64,000 nucleotides of DNA from a bacterium (lineage in GTDB: Bacteria > Desulfobacterota > Binatia > DP-6), in the NCBI GenBank assembly GCA_026129405.1, contig JAHCID010000003.1:247257-311256 (forward strand), given 5' to 3'. How positions within the stretch are numbered: position 1 is the first letter of the stretch; every line of letters begins with the position of its first letter. This document shows, piece by piece, positions 6,807-15,067 of the stretch. The notes below the pieces were generated by a model. It had not been told where the DNA came from, made no database searches, and saw nothing but the letters and a program-made list of their open reading frames with translations. The translations under genes were made by a program, and so were the position numbers.

Positions 6807-8082
6807 CCCGTCGGTCCACGTCGCGCCGCTCCTCGACGCGATCGACGACCTGGTCGCGATGTACGTCGTCATGGGCGCCGCCGAGCGCACGGCCGTCGCG
6901 CTGTGGGTGGCCCACTGCTTCGTGCTCGACGCCTTCGACGTGAGCCCGTACCTGAACGTCCGCAGCGCGGAGAAACGCTCGGGCAAGACGCGACTCCTCG
7001 AAGTGCTCGGCGAGCTGGTGCCGCGCCGCTGGCATGCGATCCAGCCGACCGAGGCCGTGCTGTTTCGGAAGATCGAGCGCGACACGCCGACGCTCCTGCT
7101 CGACGAGGTGGACGCGATCTTCAAGGGCCCGGCGTCGGAGCGCACGGAGGGGCTGCGCGCGGTGCTCAACAGCGGGTATCGCCGCGGCGTTACGGTCGAT
7201 CGGTGCGTCGGCAAGGACAAGGACCGGCTCGCGTCGTTCCACACGTTCTGTCCGAAGGTGCTCGCCGGCATCGGCACGTTGCCCGACACGGTGGCCGATC
7301 GGTCCATCCCGATCGTCCTGTCCCGCCGCAAGAAGGGCGAGGCCGTCGCCCGGTTCCGCCTGCGGGACGTGACGCCCCAGGGCGCCGCCATCCACACGGC
7401 GCTGGAGGCGTGGGCGGCGACGGCCGTGGAGCCCTTGCGGGCGATGATGGGCAACGTCGTCATGCCGGAGGTGCTGGGCGACCGCGCCGCCGAGGTGTGG
7501 GAGCCGCTGGTGGCCGTCGCCGAGCTGGCCGGCGGGGACTGGCCGAGTCGGGCGCGGGCGGCGGCCGTGGACCTCAACGGCGCGGCGCCGGACGTCGAGT
7601 CGACTGGCGTCCAGCTCCTCGCCGCCGTCGCGGCGATCTTCGCGGCGCGGAAGACCGATCGCCTGTTCAGCGTCGAGTTGTTGGACGGGCTGATCGGGCG
7701 GGAGGGCGAGCCCTGGGGCTCGTGGTGGGGCCAGGACGTGGACCGCCGGAACATCCGCGGGCCGGGGTACAAGCTGTCGAGGTTGCTCAAGCCCTACGAC
7801 ATCGCCCCCAAGTCCATTCGGGTGGGGACGGAGCACGGTTCGGGCTACGAGCGAACGCAGTTCAGCGACGCCTTCGCTCGATATCTCGCAGAACGATCTG
7901 ACAACGTGACAACCGTTGTGCCGCAAGGGTTTGAGGCGTCAGGACTTGGTGCGGGCGGAAACCACGTCCTGACGCATGAAGTGCAAGGGGCTCTAGGCTT
8001 GTCAGGTCGTCAGGTCGTTGAGACGGTTTCTACGGGATCGGCGACGGAAACGCCGTGCCGCGAGCCCGGGGAGGAAGGCTGA
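6775..8082 (+). CDS. DUF3631-type P-loop replication ATPase (E1)
   Basis: The protein has 435 residues. A P-loop lies at SAEKRSGKT (residues 64-72), Walker B is TLLLDEVDAIF (106-116), and the C-terminal DUF3631 segment includes IRGPGYKLSRLLKPYDIAPKS. DUF3631 proteins usually act as helicase-like modules with phage or plasmid primases. No primase domain is attached here, so host or helper primase may be needed. The last 60 codons diverge into repeat-bearing sequence (see 7936-8016). E2 has a different ATPase at this position, so the replication gene is the swapped module. Confidence 0.8.
   Translation: MMTAATVAQADPSVHVAPLLDAIDDLVAMYVVMGAAERTAVALWVAHCFVLDAFDVSPYLNVRSAEKRSGKTRLLEVLGELVPRRWHAIQPTEAVLFRKIERDTPTLLLDEVDAIFKGPASERTEGLRAVLNSGYRRGVTVDRCVGKDKDRLASFHTFCPKVLAGIGTLPDTVADRSIPIVLSRRKKGEAVARFRLRDVTPQGAAIHTALEAWAATAVEPLRAMMGNVVMPEVLGDRAAEVWEPLVAVAELAGGDWPSRARAAAVDLNGAAPDVESTGVQLLAAVAAIFAARKTDRLFSVELLDGLIGREGEPWGSWWGQDVDRRNIRGPGYKLSRLLKPYDIAPKSIRVGTEHGSGYERTQFSDAFARYLAERSDNVTTVVPQGFEASGLGAGGNHVLTHEVQGALGLSGRQVVETVSTGSATETPCREPGEEG
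7936..8016. repeat. Candidate origin iterons of E1
   Basis: GCGTCAGGAC (7936-7945) and its exact inverse GTCCTGACGC (7966-7975) form a 10-bp inverted repeat with a 20-base spacer. GTCAGGTC is then repeated in tandem at 8001-8016. All four copies fit GTCAGGWC. They sit in the 3' end of the ATPase gene, a place where satellites often carry the replication origin. The function is inferred from the arrangement. Confidence 0.5.
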
Positions 8083-8753
8083 TGCCCTACTTCGATGCGC
8101 TCGCACTGGGCGCCATCCATGAATCCGGCCACGCCGTGGCCGACATCGTCCTCGGCGTCCCGCTTGAGTTCGTGTGCCTGGACGACGATGGCACCGGTCT
8201 CACGCGAGCCTGGTACGAGCATCGCCGTCGAGAAGACGACTACCTGCACGCCGCCGACGATGGCGCCCGACTGACCGACGAGGTGGCGCACTTCCTCCGG
8301 CGCGAGGTCGTCCGACGGCTCTGCGGTGGCGTCGCTGAACACGTCGCCACGAAGCGCCGATTCCGCCACTACGGTGACGCTGGCGACGACAACGACTTTC
8401 TCGGCGCCCTGCCCGCCGTGCGCGTCCTTACGGGGCGGCCCTCGAACGTGGCGCAGATCCGCCAATGGCAGTGGGCCACGGGGCGGCCCCAGCAGCTTGT
8501 CCTTGAGTGCTTCGAGTGGCTCGAATTCGAGCGGGCCAGGCGGCGCGGCCGAACCGTTCTTCGCCGGCACTGGTCTGCTGTGGAGCGGGTCGCTGCGGCC
8601 TTGCGCCGCCACCGGCTCTTGCGTGGCGACACGGTGCGAGACCTCGTCAACGAGGCCGCCAAGCTGCGCGCCCCGACGGCGCAACCCCCAAGCCGGCACG
8701 ATGCCCGCGTGACACGTGCCCGGTCAAATGTTGTGAGGAGGAGGCCGCGATGA
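8082..8753 (+). CDS. Stand-alone M41-like zinc metallopeptidase (E1)
   Basis: The 223-residue protein starts one base inside the ATPase stop (TGATG). It carries the zinc motif HESGH in AIHESGHAVADIVLGVP (residues 11-27). A later segment, RRLCGGVAEH followed by YGDAGDDNDF, matches the G-x-AAE and GA-x-NDL segments of FtsH-type M41 peptidases, with a candidate third ligand Asp. There is no AAA+ domain or transmembrane helix, so it is an orphan peptidase domain. E2 has no counterpart. It may process a repressor or a helper protein, which is a guess. Confidence 0.7.
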   Translation: MPYFDALALGAIHESGHAVADIVLGVPLEFVCLDDDGTGLTRAWYEHRRREDDYLHAADDGARLTDEVAHFLRREVVRRLCGGVAEHVATKRRFRHYGDAGDDNDFLGALPAVRVLTGRPSNVAQIRQWQWATGRPQQLVLECFEWLEFERARRRGRTVLRRHWSAVERVAAALRRHRLLRGDTVRDLVNEAAKLRAPTAQPPSRHDARVTRARSNVVRRRPR

Positions 8754-9118
8754 GTGCCGATCTTGAAGCCCTGAAGGCGAACCCGGAGCTGGTCGACCGG
8801 CTCGACGCCGCGTGCTTGCCCAGCGTGCTCGATCGGGCCAGCGCCGAGCACGGGCGGCTGGCGGTGCTGGAACGCGCGGTGCACCGGCGGCTGCGCAGCG
8901 TTCAGGCAACCGCCGCGCTGGCCGGCGATGACGACGAGCTGCTCGACGACACCGCGGTGGCGCGCTTGCTGAGCGTCCCGACGAGCCACGTCGCGGACCT
9001 GCGGCGGCGCGGGGACCTGCGGGAGACGCCCGTGGGCGGGAAGTACAAGCGCGTGCGGCGCGGCGACCTCCGCGACTTCGTGCAGCGCCAGGGTGCGGCC
9101 GGGCGGGTCGCGCGATGA
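8750..9118 (+). CDS. Helix-turn-helix protein, possible excisionase (E1)
   Basis: The 122-residue protein starts at the ATG at 8750 with GAGGAGGAG just upstream. The C-terminal half is a MerR/excisionase-like HTH: DDTAVARLLSVPTSHVADLRRRGDL, then KYKRVRRGDLRDFV. The N-terminal half is a plain helical region. Its position just before the integrase fits a recombination directionality factor. E2 carries a different HTH protein in the same slot. Confidence 0.7.
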   Translation: MSADLEALKANPELVDRLDAACLPSVLDRASAEHGRLAVLERAVHRRLRSVQATAALAGDDDELLDDTAVARLLSVPTSHVADLRRRGDLRETPVGGKYKRVRRGDLRDFVQRQGAAGRVAR

Positions 9119-9207
9119 CGAGGGACAACCCGATGACCGCCAGGGGCGAGGCCCGACGCCCGTTCCTGGCCCAACCGCGCCGGACTCGGCGCAGCAAGGG
9201 GAGGTGA
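9115..9207 (+). CDS. Possible 30-aa leader ORF before the integrase (E1)
   Basis: The ATG overlaps the previous stop (ATGA), and the TGA lies four bases before the integrase ATG, within its ribosome binding site (GGGGAGGTGA). The peptide is basic and featureless. It may only couple translation of the integrase to the upstream gene. Confidence 0.25.
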   Translation: MTRDNPMTARGEARRPFLAQPRRTRRSKGR

Positions 9208-9211
9208 CGGC

Positions 9212-10516
9212 ATGGCCGTCTACAAGAGCACGGCCCCACGGCGGCGAAAGAAGCCGTGGGTCCACGACGTGACGGAGGTGCTGGCCGACGGTACGAAGCG
9301 GCGGCACCAACGGTTCTACGCGACGGAGGACGACGCCTGCGCGGCCGACGCGCGCTGGCGGAAGGGGGTCCGGCACGGGCCGGTGGCCGTCTCGCGCGCC
9401 ATCACGTTCGCCGACTACGTGACCTTGCTCACGCAGCGGCACCAGGGACAGCCGCGCACCATCGAGTCCTTCGCGACGACGTGTGCGCTGCATCTGCTGC
9501 CGACCTTCGCGCGCCGACGGCTCGTCGACATCACGCGGGCCGACGCGAAGGCGCTGCTCGCGACCAAGAAGGCCGAACCCGTGTGGCGCCGCGTCCACGG
9601 GAAGCTCGTCCTCGACGCCGAAGGGCAGCCGATCGCACAGCGGGCGAAGCGGGCGGGGGCCTCGGTGCGGATCATGTACTCGGTCCTGCGCTACGTCGGC
9701 AGCGAGGCCGTCGAGGACGGGCTGCTCGACCACAACCCCTTCGCGAAGCTCGGGCGCCGCCTGAAACTGGAGATCGAGACGAAGGCGCGGCAGCACGCGA
9801 TCAAGAAGCGGGCGATGACGGCCGGCCAGCTTCGGCGCTTCCTGGCCGGCGCGCAGCAGTGGACCCCGCGGTTCTACCCGCTCTTCCTGTTCCTGGCCCG
9901 CACGGGGCTGCGCATCGGCGAAGCGCTGGCGCTGCGGGTGCACGACGTGGCGCCGGACTTCCGCGCGGTGCACGTCGAGCGCGAGCTATCCGACGGGCGG
10001 ATCAAAGCCCCGAAGACGCCGAGCAGCGTGCGCGACGTCCAGGTGACGGCGCAGGCGGCGGCCGTGCTGCGCCGGTCGATCGAGACGCAGCGCAAGGCCG
10101 ACAAGCTCGCCCACGGCTGGCGGCGGCTGCCCGAGTGGGTGTTCTACGCCGAGACCGAGCCGCCGGAGTGCACGCTACTGCCGGACGAGACGTTCAATCC
10201 GGCAGGGACGCTCGACCCGCACAACGTCCGGCGCGTGATGCGGCGCGTGCTCCGGGCACTGCATCGGCAGGACGCGGAGGCCGGCGTGTCCCCGGACGCG
10301 CGGTTCCCGGTGCACTTCTCGCCGCACTCGTGCAGGCATTCGTTCGCGTCGTTGAACGTTCAGGCGGGTAAGAGCCTGGAGTGGGTGCAGCGGCAGCTCG
10401 GGCACGAAGACTTCGCGCTGACCGTGAACTGCTACGGGAGCTGGTTGCCGGCCCAGACCGGCGACGCCAGCGACGTGCTCGACGACGCCGATTGGCAGGA
10501 CGCGGAGCACGGCTAA
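9212..10516 (+). CDS. Tyrosine integrase of E1
   Basis: This 434-residue site-specific recombinase has an arm-binding N-terminus (1-60), a SAM-like core-binding domain (about 65-200) and a catalytic domain. Catalytic residues visible in order are Arg in ARTGLRIGEALAL (about 234), the HSCRH box, and the LGHED-then-NCY segment with the nucleophilic Tyr. The gene lies beside attR and points toward it, as expected for an integrase that uses the neighbouring tRNA-Arg site. It is only distantly related to the E2 integrase. Confidence 0.95.
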   Translation: MAVYKSTAPRRRKKPWVHDVTEVLADGTKRRHQRFYATEDDACAADARWRKGVRHGPVAVSRAITFADYVTLLTQRHQGQPRTIESFATTCALHLLPTFARRRLVDITRADAKALLATKKAEPVWRRVHGKLVLDAEGQPIAQRAKRAGASVRIMYSVLRYVGSEAVEDGLLDHNPFAKLGRRLKLEIETKARQHAIKKRAMTAGQLRRFLAGAQQWTPRFYPLFLFLARTGLRIGEALALRVHDVAPDFRAVHVERELSDGRIKAPKTPSSVRDVQVTAQAAAVLRRSIETQRKADKLAHGWRRLPEWVFYAETEPPECTLLPDETFNPAGTLDPHNVRRVMRRVLRALHRQDAEAGVSPDARFPVHFSPHSCRHSFASLNVQAGKSLEWVQRQLGHEDFALTVNCYGSWLPAQTGDASDVLDDADWQDAEHG

Positions 10517-10580
10517 GCGATGCTCCCAGGGCCGCGGCAGATCCTGACCGATTCATTAGACACGCCGCCGGTCCCATTTC

Positions 10581-10602
10581 TTTGTGACCTGTTTGTGACC
10601 TG
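10581..10602. repeat. Tandem TTTGTGACCTG repeat near attR of E1
   Basis: TTTGTGACCTG occurs twice back to back in the 142-base gap between the integrase stop and attR. Such short direct repeats near an att core are typical arm-type integrase or excisionase binding sites. A related TTTGTGACC lies in the AlpA control region at 6203-6211. Confidence 0.5.
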
Positions 10603-10658
10603 AGGCCGGACGGGGACTCCTAAGCCGACGCGTGGGGCGCGAAATCGTTACAGATTCA

Positions 10659-10703
10659 GCATGCCCCCGGCAGGAATCGAACCTGCGACCCCCTGCTTAG
10701 GAG
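10659..10703. repeat. attR of E1 within tRNA-Arg
   Basis: This 45-bp copy is identical to 170-214. It overlaps the tRNA-Arg gene from the anticodon loop to its 3' end, so the integrated element restores an intact tRNA on this side. Confidence 0.92.
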
Positions 10704-10734
10704 GCAGGTGCTCTATCCACTGAGCTACGAGGGC
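10662..10734 (-). tRNA. tRNA-Arg (CCT anticodon)
   Basis: The 73-nt gene reads on the minus strand. The acceptor stem is GCCCTCG with CGGGGGC, the anticodon arm is CCTGC-CTCCTAA-GCAGG with anticodon CCT, and the T arm contains TTCGATTC. No CCA is encoded. The gene is the integration target of E1 and is intact, because attR supplies its 3' half. Confidence 0.95.
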
Positions 10735-10742
10735 GCGCCGCG

Positions 10743-10771
10743 CTTAAATCGCAGGCTGGTCGGGGGGTCAA
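10743..10771 (-). promoter_or_regulatory. Promoter of tRNA-Arg
   Basis: On the minus strand TTGACC (10771-10766) and TTTAAG (10748-10743) are separated by 17 bases, a good sigma-70 promoter ending 8 bases before the mature tRNA. It lies outside the element, so integration leaves the native promoter in place. Confidence 0.65.
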
Positions 10772-10777
10772 ACCCGG

Positions 10778-11161
10778 TCAGTGGAGGATGCCGGGGACCT
10801 GGAGCTGGAAGCGGGGGATCGTGGCCTGGAAGACGCGGCCGCCGGACTCGTGCATCTCGTAGCTACCTTCCATGGTGCCGAAGGGGGTCGGGATGACGGC
10901 GCCGCTGGTGTAGCGGTGCTCCTCGCCGCGATCGAGGATCGGCTGCTGGCCGACGACCCCGGGGCCCTCGACCTCCTGCACAGCGCCGTTGCCGTCGGTG
11001 ATGACCCAGTGGCGGCGGCGGAGCTGTACCCGGGGGGCGTCCTCGTTCGCGATCGTCACCGTATACGAGAACGCATACGTATTCTCTCCCGGGTCGGAAC
11101 GCTCGGGGAGGTACGTCGATTCGACGGTCACACGGACGCCGTGTGTGACGGCGGAAGGCAT
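10778..11161 (-). CDS. ApaG family protein
   Basis: The 127-residue protein matches ApaG (DUF525) over its whole length: the VRVTVESTYLPERSDPGENTYAFSYTVTI strands, the RRRHWVITDGNG segment, VVGQQPILDRGE and the PFGTMEGSYEM core. The family has an immunoglobulin-like fold and is linked to divalent cation and ApaH-related phenotypes in enterobacteria; its biochemical role is not settled. It is a stand-alone gene next to tRNA-Arg. Confidence 0.9.
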   Translation of the reverse strand: MPSAVTHGVRVTVESTYLPERSDPGENTYAFSYTVTIANEDAPRVQLRRRHWVITDGNGAVQEVEGPGVVGQQPILDRGEEHRYTSGAVIPTPFGTMEGSYEMHESGGRVFQATIPRFQLQVPGILH

Positions 11162-11278
11162 GGGCGGTGCTTCCTACCAGCCGCAGCGACCGGGTCAACC
11201 CGCGCGGAGCGCATGGCAGCGAATCCGATTCCCGTCTACGAATATGGCATTGCCCTTGCTGAAGGGGAAGCAGATCGC

Positions 11279-12055
11279 ATGAGCATACTGGTGGTCGAAG
11301 ACAATCCGCTGAGTGCGACGGTGCTCGAAACCCATCTGTCCAGGCAGGGTTGGGACGTCCTACATGCGGCGGACGGGCGCGCCGCGCTCGAGGTCCTGGA
11401 GCGCGCGCCGGACGTCGAACTTTTGATCACCGACATTCAGATGCCGCAGCTCGACGGCCTTGAGCTCATCACGCTGATTCGCGCGCGGGCGGAGTGGAAG
11501 ACCTTGCCCATCCTGGTGGCGACCGCCCGCGCGAGCGCGGAGCTGGTGACGCGGGTGGCGATGCTCGGGGTACGGCACATGGCGGTGAAGCCGTTCAACG
11601 TTCCCCAAATCGTTCAGCAGGTCCGGGAGGTACTCCGCACGGAGGCGCCTACCTTGCGGCCTCGCCAGCAGGTCCAGGTCGCCCTGGGAGTGGACGAGAC
11701 GGCCTATCGCGGCCTGCTGCGCGGCTTCGCCGACCTCGTCGCCGGTCGCCTCGTCGAGCTCGAGGCGGCCCTCGCCGGCGGCCCGGCCTCGACGGCCGCG
11801 GTCGGTTCCGGCCTCGTCGAGCTGCGCGAGAGCGCGAGCCTGGCGGGGGCGGATCGGGTGGTCGTCGCGATCGACGGCGTGCTGGCGGCGGCGCGCGGGA
11901 CCTCGGGGGAGACGGCCTCGCTGGGACCGCTCATGCGTGAGCTCCATCGGGTGGGCGTTGCGGTGGGGCGCATCGTCGGACGCCCGCCGGCGGCGGCGCC
12001 CGAAGCGCCGGTCGAGCCGGCGGCCGAGCCGGCGATCGACGAGCCCGGCGCCTAG
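11279..12055 (+). CDS. Response regulator with C-terminal helical domain
   Basis: The protein has 258 residues; the start at 11279 follows GAAGGGGAAG. Residues 1-120 are a receiver domain with the VEDN acidic pair, phospho-acceptor Asp in LLITDIQMPQLDG and Lys in AVKPF. The remaining 130 residues are helical with alanine/valine-rich repeats and a proline-rich tail, without a DNA-binding motif. This part could be an Hpt-like or dimerisation domain, but a phospho-accepting His is not evident. No partner kinase is adjacent. Confidence 0.8.
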   Translation: MSILVVEDNPLSATVLETHLSRQGWDVLHAADGRAALEVLERAPDVELLITDIQMPQLDGLELITLIRARAEWKTLPILVATARASAELVTRVAMLGVRHMAVKPFNVPQIVQQVREVLRTEAPTLRPRQQVQVALGVDETAYRGLLRGFADLVAGRLVELEAALAGGPASTAAVGSGLVELRESASLAGADRVVVAIDGVLAAARGTSGETASLGPLMRELHRVGVAVGRIVGRPPAAAPEAPVEPAAEPAIDEPGA

Positions 12056-12182
12056 ACTGCATCGACCACGCGCGCGCAGTCGCCACGGGCAGCGGCCTGC
12101 TCCGCTCGTCCAGGCAAGGGACGGAGCGACACGTCGCCGCGATCCTTGGCGGCGATCGGTCGATCGAGCTAATACGCCGGTG

Positions 12183-13880
12183 ATGGCCGATCTCGTGATC
12201 CGCGACGCGCTCCTCGTCGACGGCACCGGCGCCCCGGCGCAGCGCGGCGATCTCGCGATCGACGACGGCCGCATCGCCGCGATGGGCGCGGGCGCCGCTT
12301 GCGGCGACCGCGAGCTCGCCGCCGACGGCCTCGTGCTCGCGCCCGGCTTCATCGACCTGCACACGCACTACGACTGCCAGCTTTTCTGGGACGCCACGGC
12401 CAGCCCGTCGCCGTGGCACGGCGTCACCACGGTCGTGATCGGCAACTGCGGCTTCACCGTCGCGCCGTGTCGGCCCGAGCACCGCGAGACGCTGATGCGG
12501 CTGCTCTCGTTCGTCGAGGGCATGCCCCTCGACACCCTGCGCGCCGGCCTGCCGTGGTCGTGGGACGACTACCCGTCGTACCTCGCGGCGCTCGACGCGC
12601 AGGGGGTGGGCGTCAACGTGGCGTCCTTCGTCGGCCATTCGGCCATGCGCGTCGAGGTGATGGGCGCGGACGCCGTGGAGCGTGCCGCCACGCCGGCCGA
12701 GTGCGAGGCGATGGCCCGGCTCGTGCGCGAGGCGATGGACGCCGGCGCCATCGGCTGGTCGACGTCGATCTCGCCGACGCACTTCTTCGCCGACGACGGC
12801 AAGCCCGCACCGAGCCGCCTGGCCGCCGCCGCCGAGCTCGACGCGATGGCCGGCGCGCTGCGGGCGAGCGGGGGGGGCGTGATCGAGGTCGCGCCGGTGA
12901 CGACCGTGATGGGGACGACGGAGGAGCGGCTGGCCGAGGTCGCGCGCTTCGCCGACCTCGCCCGTCTGAGCGGCGGCCCGGTGGTCTTCGCGCCGCTGTT
13001 CCAGAACCCGTTCGTCGACGGTTACGAGGCGCAATGCCTCGCCGAGGTCGCCCGGCTGCAGGCGGAGGGGACGGCGGTGATTCCGCAGGTCGGCTGCCGG
13101 CCGCTCGAGCTGCGCTTCGATTTCGCGACGCCGGGCTTCGGCCTCGACAACAACCCCTTCTGGAAGCCGTTCATGGCGCAGCCGCGCGCCGCGCGCCGCC
13201 GCCTCTTCGCCGATCCGGCCTTCCGCGACGAGCTGCGCGCCATGTCGGCGGGCTACAAGATCGCGCTGGCGGCGACGTGGGAGCGGCTCGTGCTGCGACT
13301 GCCCGGCTCGGAGCGTACGGGCCGCTGGCAGGATCGCAGCGTCGTCGAGATCGCGGCCCTCCGTGGCGGGGATCCCGTCGACGCCTTCTGCGACACGGTG
13401 CTCGACGACGACCTCGAGGGCCAGTGGGGCGCCCTCGTGCTGAACGTCGACGAGGACGTGATGGCGATGATGATGCGCCATCCCGCCGGCGTCATCGCCC
13501 TGTCCGACGCCGGCGCGCACATGGACACGCTGTGCGACCAGGGCTTCACCACCTGGCTGCTCGGCCACTGGGTGCGCGAGCGCGGCCGCTTCGGGCTCGA
13601 GGAGGCGGTGCGGCTCGTGACCAGCGTCCCGGCCGACCGCTACGGCCTGCGCGCCCGGGGCCGCCTCGCCCCCGGACACGCGGCCGACCTCGTGCTCTTC
13701 GACCCGGCCCGCGTCGGGACGCGCAAGACCGAGATGGTGCACGACCTGCCGCAGCGCCAGCGGCGTCTCCTCCAGGGGGCCGACGGCGTCGAGTGGGTCT
13801 TCGTCAACGGCATGCCCGTCGTCGAGCGCGGCGTGCCGAACGGCCGCCGGCCGGGGCGCGTGCTCCGCGGCGGCATCTGA
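12183..13880 (+). CDS. Amidohydrolase, N-acyl-D-amino-acid deacylase type
   Basis: The 565-residue protein belongs to the amidohydrolase 3 / D-aminoacylase group. An N-terminal beta-sandwich strand set (MADLVIRDALLVDGTG) precedes the metal motif GFIDLHTHYD (about 55-64). Later metal and active-site segments include the SDAGAHMDTL box, and the C-terminal GHAADLVLFDP closes the sandwich. The enzyme likely hydrolyses N-acyl-D-amino acids or a related cyclic amide. It is followed 21 bases later by a class II aldolase, which suggests a shared catabolic unit. The exact substrate is unknown. Confidence 0.85.
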   Translation: MADLVIRDALLVDGTGAPAQRGDLAIDDGRIAAMGAGAACGDRELAADGLVLAPGFIDLHTHYDCQLFWDATASPSPWHGVTTVVIGNCGFTVAPCRPEHRETLMRLLSFVEGMPLDTLRAGLPWSWDDYPSYLAALDAQGVGVNVASFVGHSAMRVEVMGADAVERAATPAECEAMARLVREAMDAGAIGWSTSISPTHFFADDGKPAPSRLAAAAELDAMAGALRASGGGVIEVAPVTTVMGTTEERLAEVARFADLARLSGGPVVFAPLFQNPFVDGYEAQCLAEVARLQAEGTAVIPQVGCRPLELRFDFATPGFGLDNNPFWKPFMAQPRAARRRLFADPAFRDELRAMSAGYKIALAATWERLVLRLPGSERTGRWQDRSVVEIAALRGGDPVDAFCDTVLDDDLEGQWGALVLNVDEDVMAMMMRHPAGVIALSDAGAHMDTLCDQGFTTWLLGHWVRERGRFGLEEAVRLVTSVPADRYGLRARGRLAPGHAADLVLFDPARVGTRKTEMVHDLPQRQRRLLQGADGVEWVFVNGMPVVERGVPNGRRPGRVLRGGI

Positions 13881-13901
13881 GCGGAAGGGGAATCGTCCGT
13901 C

Positions 13902-14537
13902 ATGCAGACCGACGCCGAGGCGCGACGGCAGATCGTCGAGATCGCCGGCGACCTGTTCGCGATGGGACACCTCACCCCCACCGGCGGCAACATCAGCGCC
14001 CGCGGGACCGACGAGGACAAGCTCTGGATCACACCGAGCCAGCTCTACAAGGGCACGCTCACGGAGGACTCGCTGCTGTGCATCACCGGCGACGGCGCCG
14101 TCGTCGCCGGCAGCGGCAAGCCGTCGATCGAGTTCCAGATGCATTGGCAGTCGTACCGCGCGCGGCCGGACTCGTTGGCGGCGGTGCACACCCACAGCCC
14201 CGCGGCGACCGCGTTCGGCATCACGAACCAGAGGTTCCCGCCCATCAACACCGACGCGGTCTTCCTCGCCGATACCCAGATCGTCCCCTGGTCGATGCCG
14301 GGCTCGAAGGAGCTGGCCGACGCGGTCGAGGAGGCGCTCAAGCTGAGCCGCGGCGCCATCCTCCAGTGTCACGGCCTCATGGCCGTCGGGAAGACCATGC
14401 GCGACGCCGCCACGCGCGCGATGATGCTCGAGGAGACGGCGAAGCTGGTGCTCTACTGCAAGCAGTTCGGCGGCGAGCTGGCGCTGCTCCCTGACGAGTG
14501 GGTGGAGAACCTGGCCTCGATCGCGAACTTCCTCTAG
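13902..14537 (+). CDS. Class II aldolase/adducin family protein
   Basis: The 211-residue protein shows the class II aldolase fold: GHLTPTGGNISAR at the N-terminus, the zinc-binding AVHTHSPAATAFG segment and a CHGLMAVGKTM histidine box near residue 160. Members cleave or epimerise sugar phosphates such as fuculose- or ribulose-phosphate, or dehydrate methylthioribulose-phosphate. The gene is in the same operon as the upstream amidohydrolase. The substrate cannot be read from the sequence. Confidence 0.85.
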   Translation: MQTDAEARRQIVEIAGDLFAMGHLTPTGGNISARGTDEDKLWITPSQLYKGTLTEDSLLCITGDGAVVAGSGKPSIEFQMHWQSYRARPDSLAAVHTHSPAATAFGITNQRFPPINTDAVFLADTQIVPWSMPGSKELADAVEEALKLSRGAILQCHGLMAVGKTMRDAATRAMMLEETAKLVLYCKQFGGELALLPDEWVENLASIANFL

Positions 14538-14541
14538 CCCG

Positions 14542-15006
14542 TCAGTACACCCCGGCGCCGAGCTTCTTGTGGTCCCAGCTGGCGACGCGCTCGGGGCGGA
14601 TGCGGATCACGCAGCGCTTCGCGGCCTGGCCGCGCACGGCCTCGCGGAAGCCCTCGGCGGGGCCCTGGGTGTACTTCTCGTTGACGCGCATGAGGACGTC
14701 GAGGACCTTCTCGGTATCGGCGTCGATCTCGGCGCGGCCGCGGATCATGAGGCCCTTCAGCTCGGGGTAGGTGCGGCCGCTCTCGATCAGCAGCGCGCAG
14801 CGCGGGTCGCGGCGCAGGTTCAGCACCTTCTGCGACTTCTGGAAGGTCGTCATCACCACCGAGCCGTCCGGGTCGACGACGAACCACATCGCCAGCGGGT
14901 GCGGGTAGCCGTGCTTGTCGTTGCTGACGAGGATGATGGTGTGCGATTCGGCGAGGTACCGGGTCTGCTCGTCGGGCGTGAGGGCGATCTGGTCGCGTCG
15001 GTTCAT
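14542..15006 (-). CDS. Pyridoxamine 5'-phosphate oxidase-fold protein
   Basis: The 154-residue protein has the split-barrel flavin/F420 fold pattern: ESHTIILVSNDKHGYPHPLAMWFVVD, GSVVMTTFQKSQKVLNLRRDPRCALLIE and the GLMIRGRAEI strand. Such PPOX-class proteins bind FMN, F420 or haem and often reduce small molecules. The Met at 15006 is preferred; a GTG 12 codons upstream is possible, and neither has a clear Shine-Dalgarno sequence. It converges with the aldolase gene. An FrhB-like gene at 23040 hints that F420 could be the cofactor, but this is speculative. Confidence 0.78.
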   Translation of the reverse strand: MNRRDQIALTPDEQTRYLAESHTIILVSNDKHGYPHPLAMWFVVDPDGSVVMTTFQKSQKVLNLRRDPRCALLIESGRTYPELKGLMIRGRAEIDADTEKVLDVLMRVNEKYTQGPAEGFREAVRGQAAKRCVIRIRPERVASWDHKKLGAGVY

Positions 15007-15067
15007 GCGTTTCGCGTAGTCGAAGCGCCTCTTTTTTTCCACCCGGCGAGCCGCTAGACCCGGCGGC

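Larger units (their letters stand above)
170..10703 (+). mobile_element. Integrative element E1, candidate phage satellite in tRNA-Arg(CCT)
   Basis: The element is bounded by a perfect 45-bp direct repeat (170-214 and 10659-10703) that corresponds to the 3' part of the tRNA-Arg gene, and an integrase gene lies beside the right repeat. The excised circle would be about 10,489 bp. Gene order is accessory gene, small-terminase candidate, large terminase, HNH nuclease, protease/scaffold, micro-genes, antisense zinc finger, AlpA-type regulator, DUF3631 ATPase, metallopeptidase, HTH protein, integrase. No portal, major capsid, tail or lysis gene is recognisable. The size and the packaging-plus-replication content resemble P4-like or PICI-like satellites more than a full prophage. 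That classification is an inference; the boundaries are read directly from the repeat and the tRNA. Confidence 0.85.

Noticed and set aside
170-10703. E1 as a complete prophage
   Set aside because: No portal, capsid, tail or lysis gene is recognisable and the size is only about 10.5 kb.
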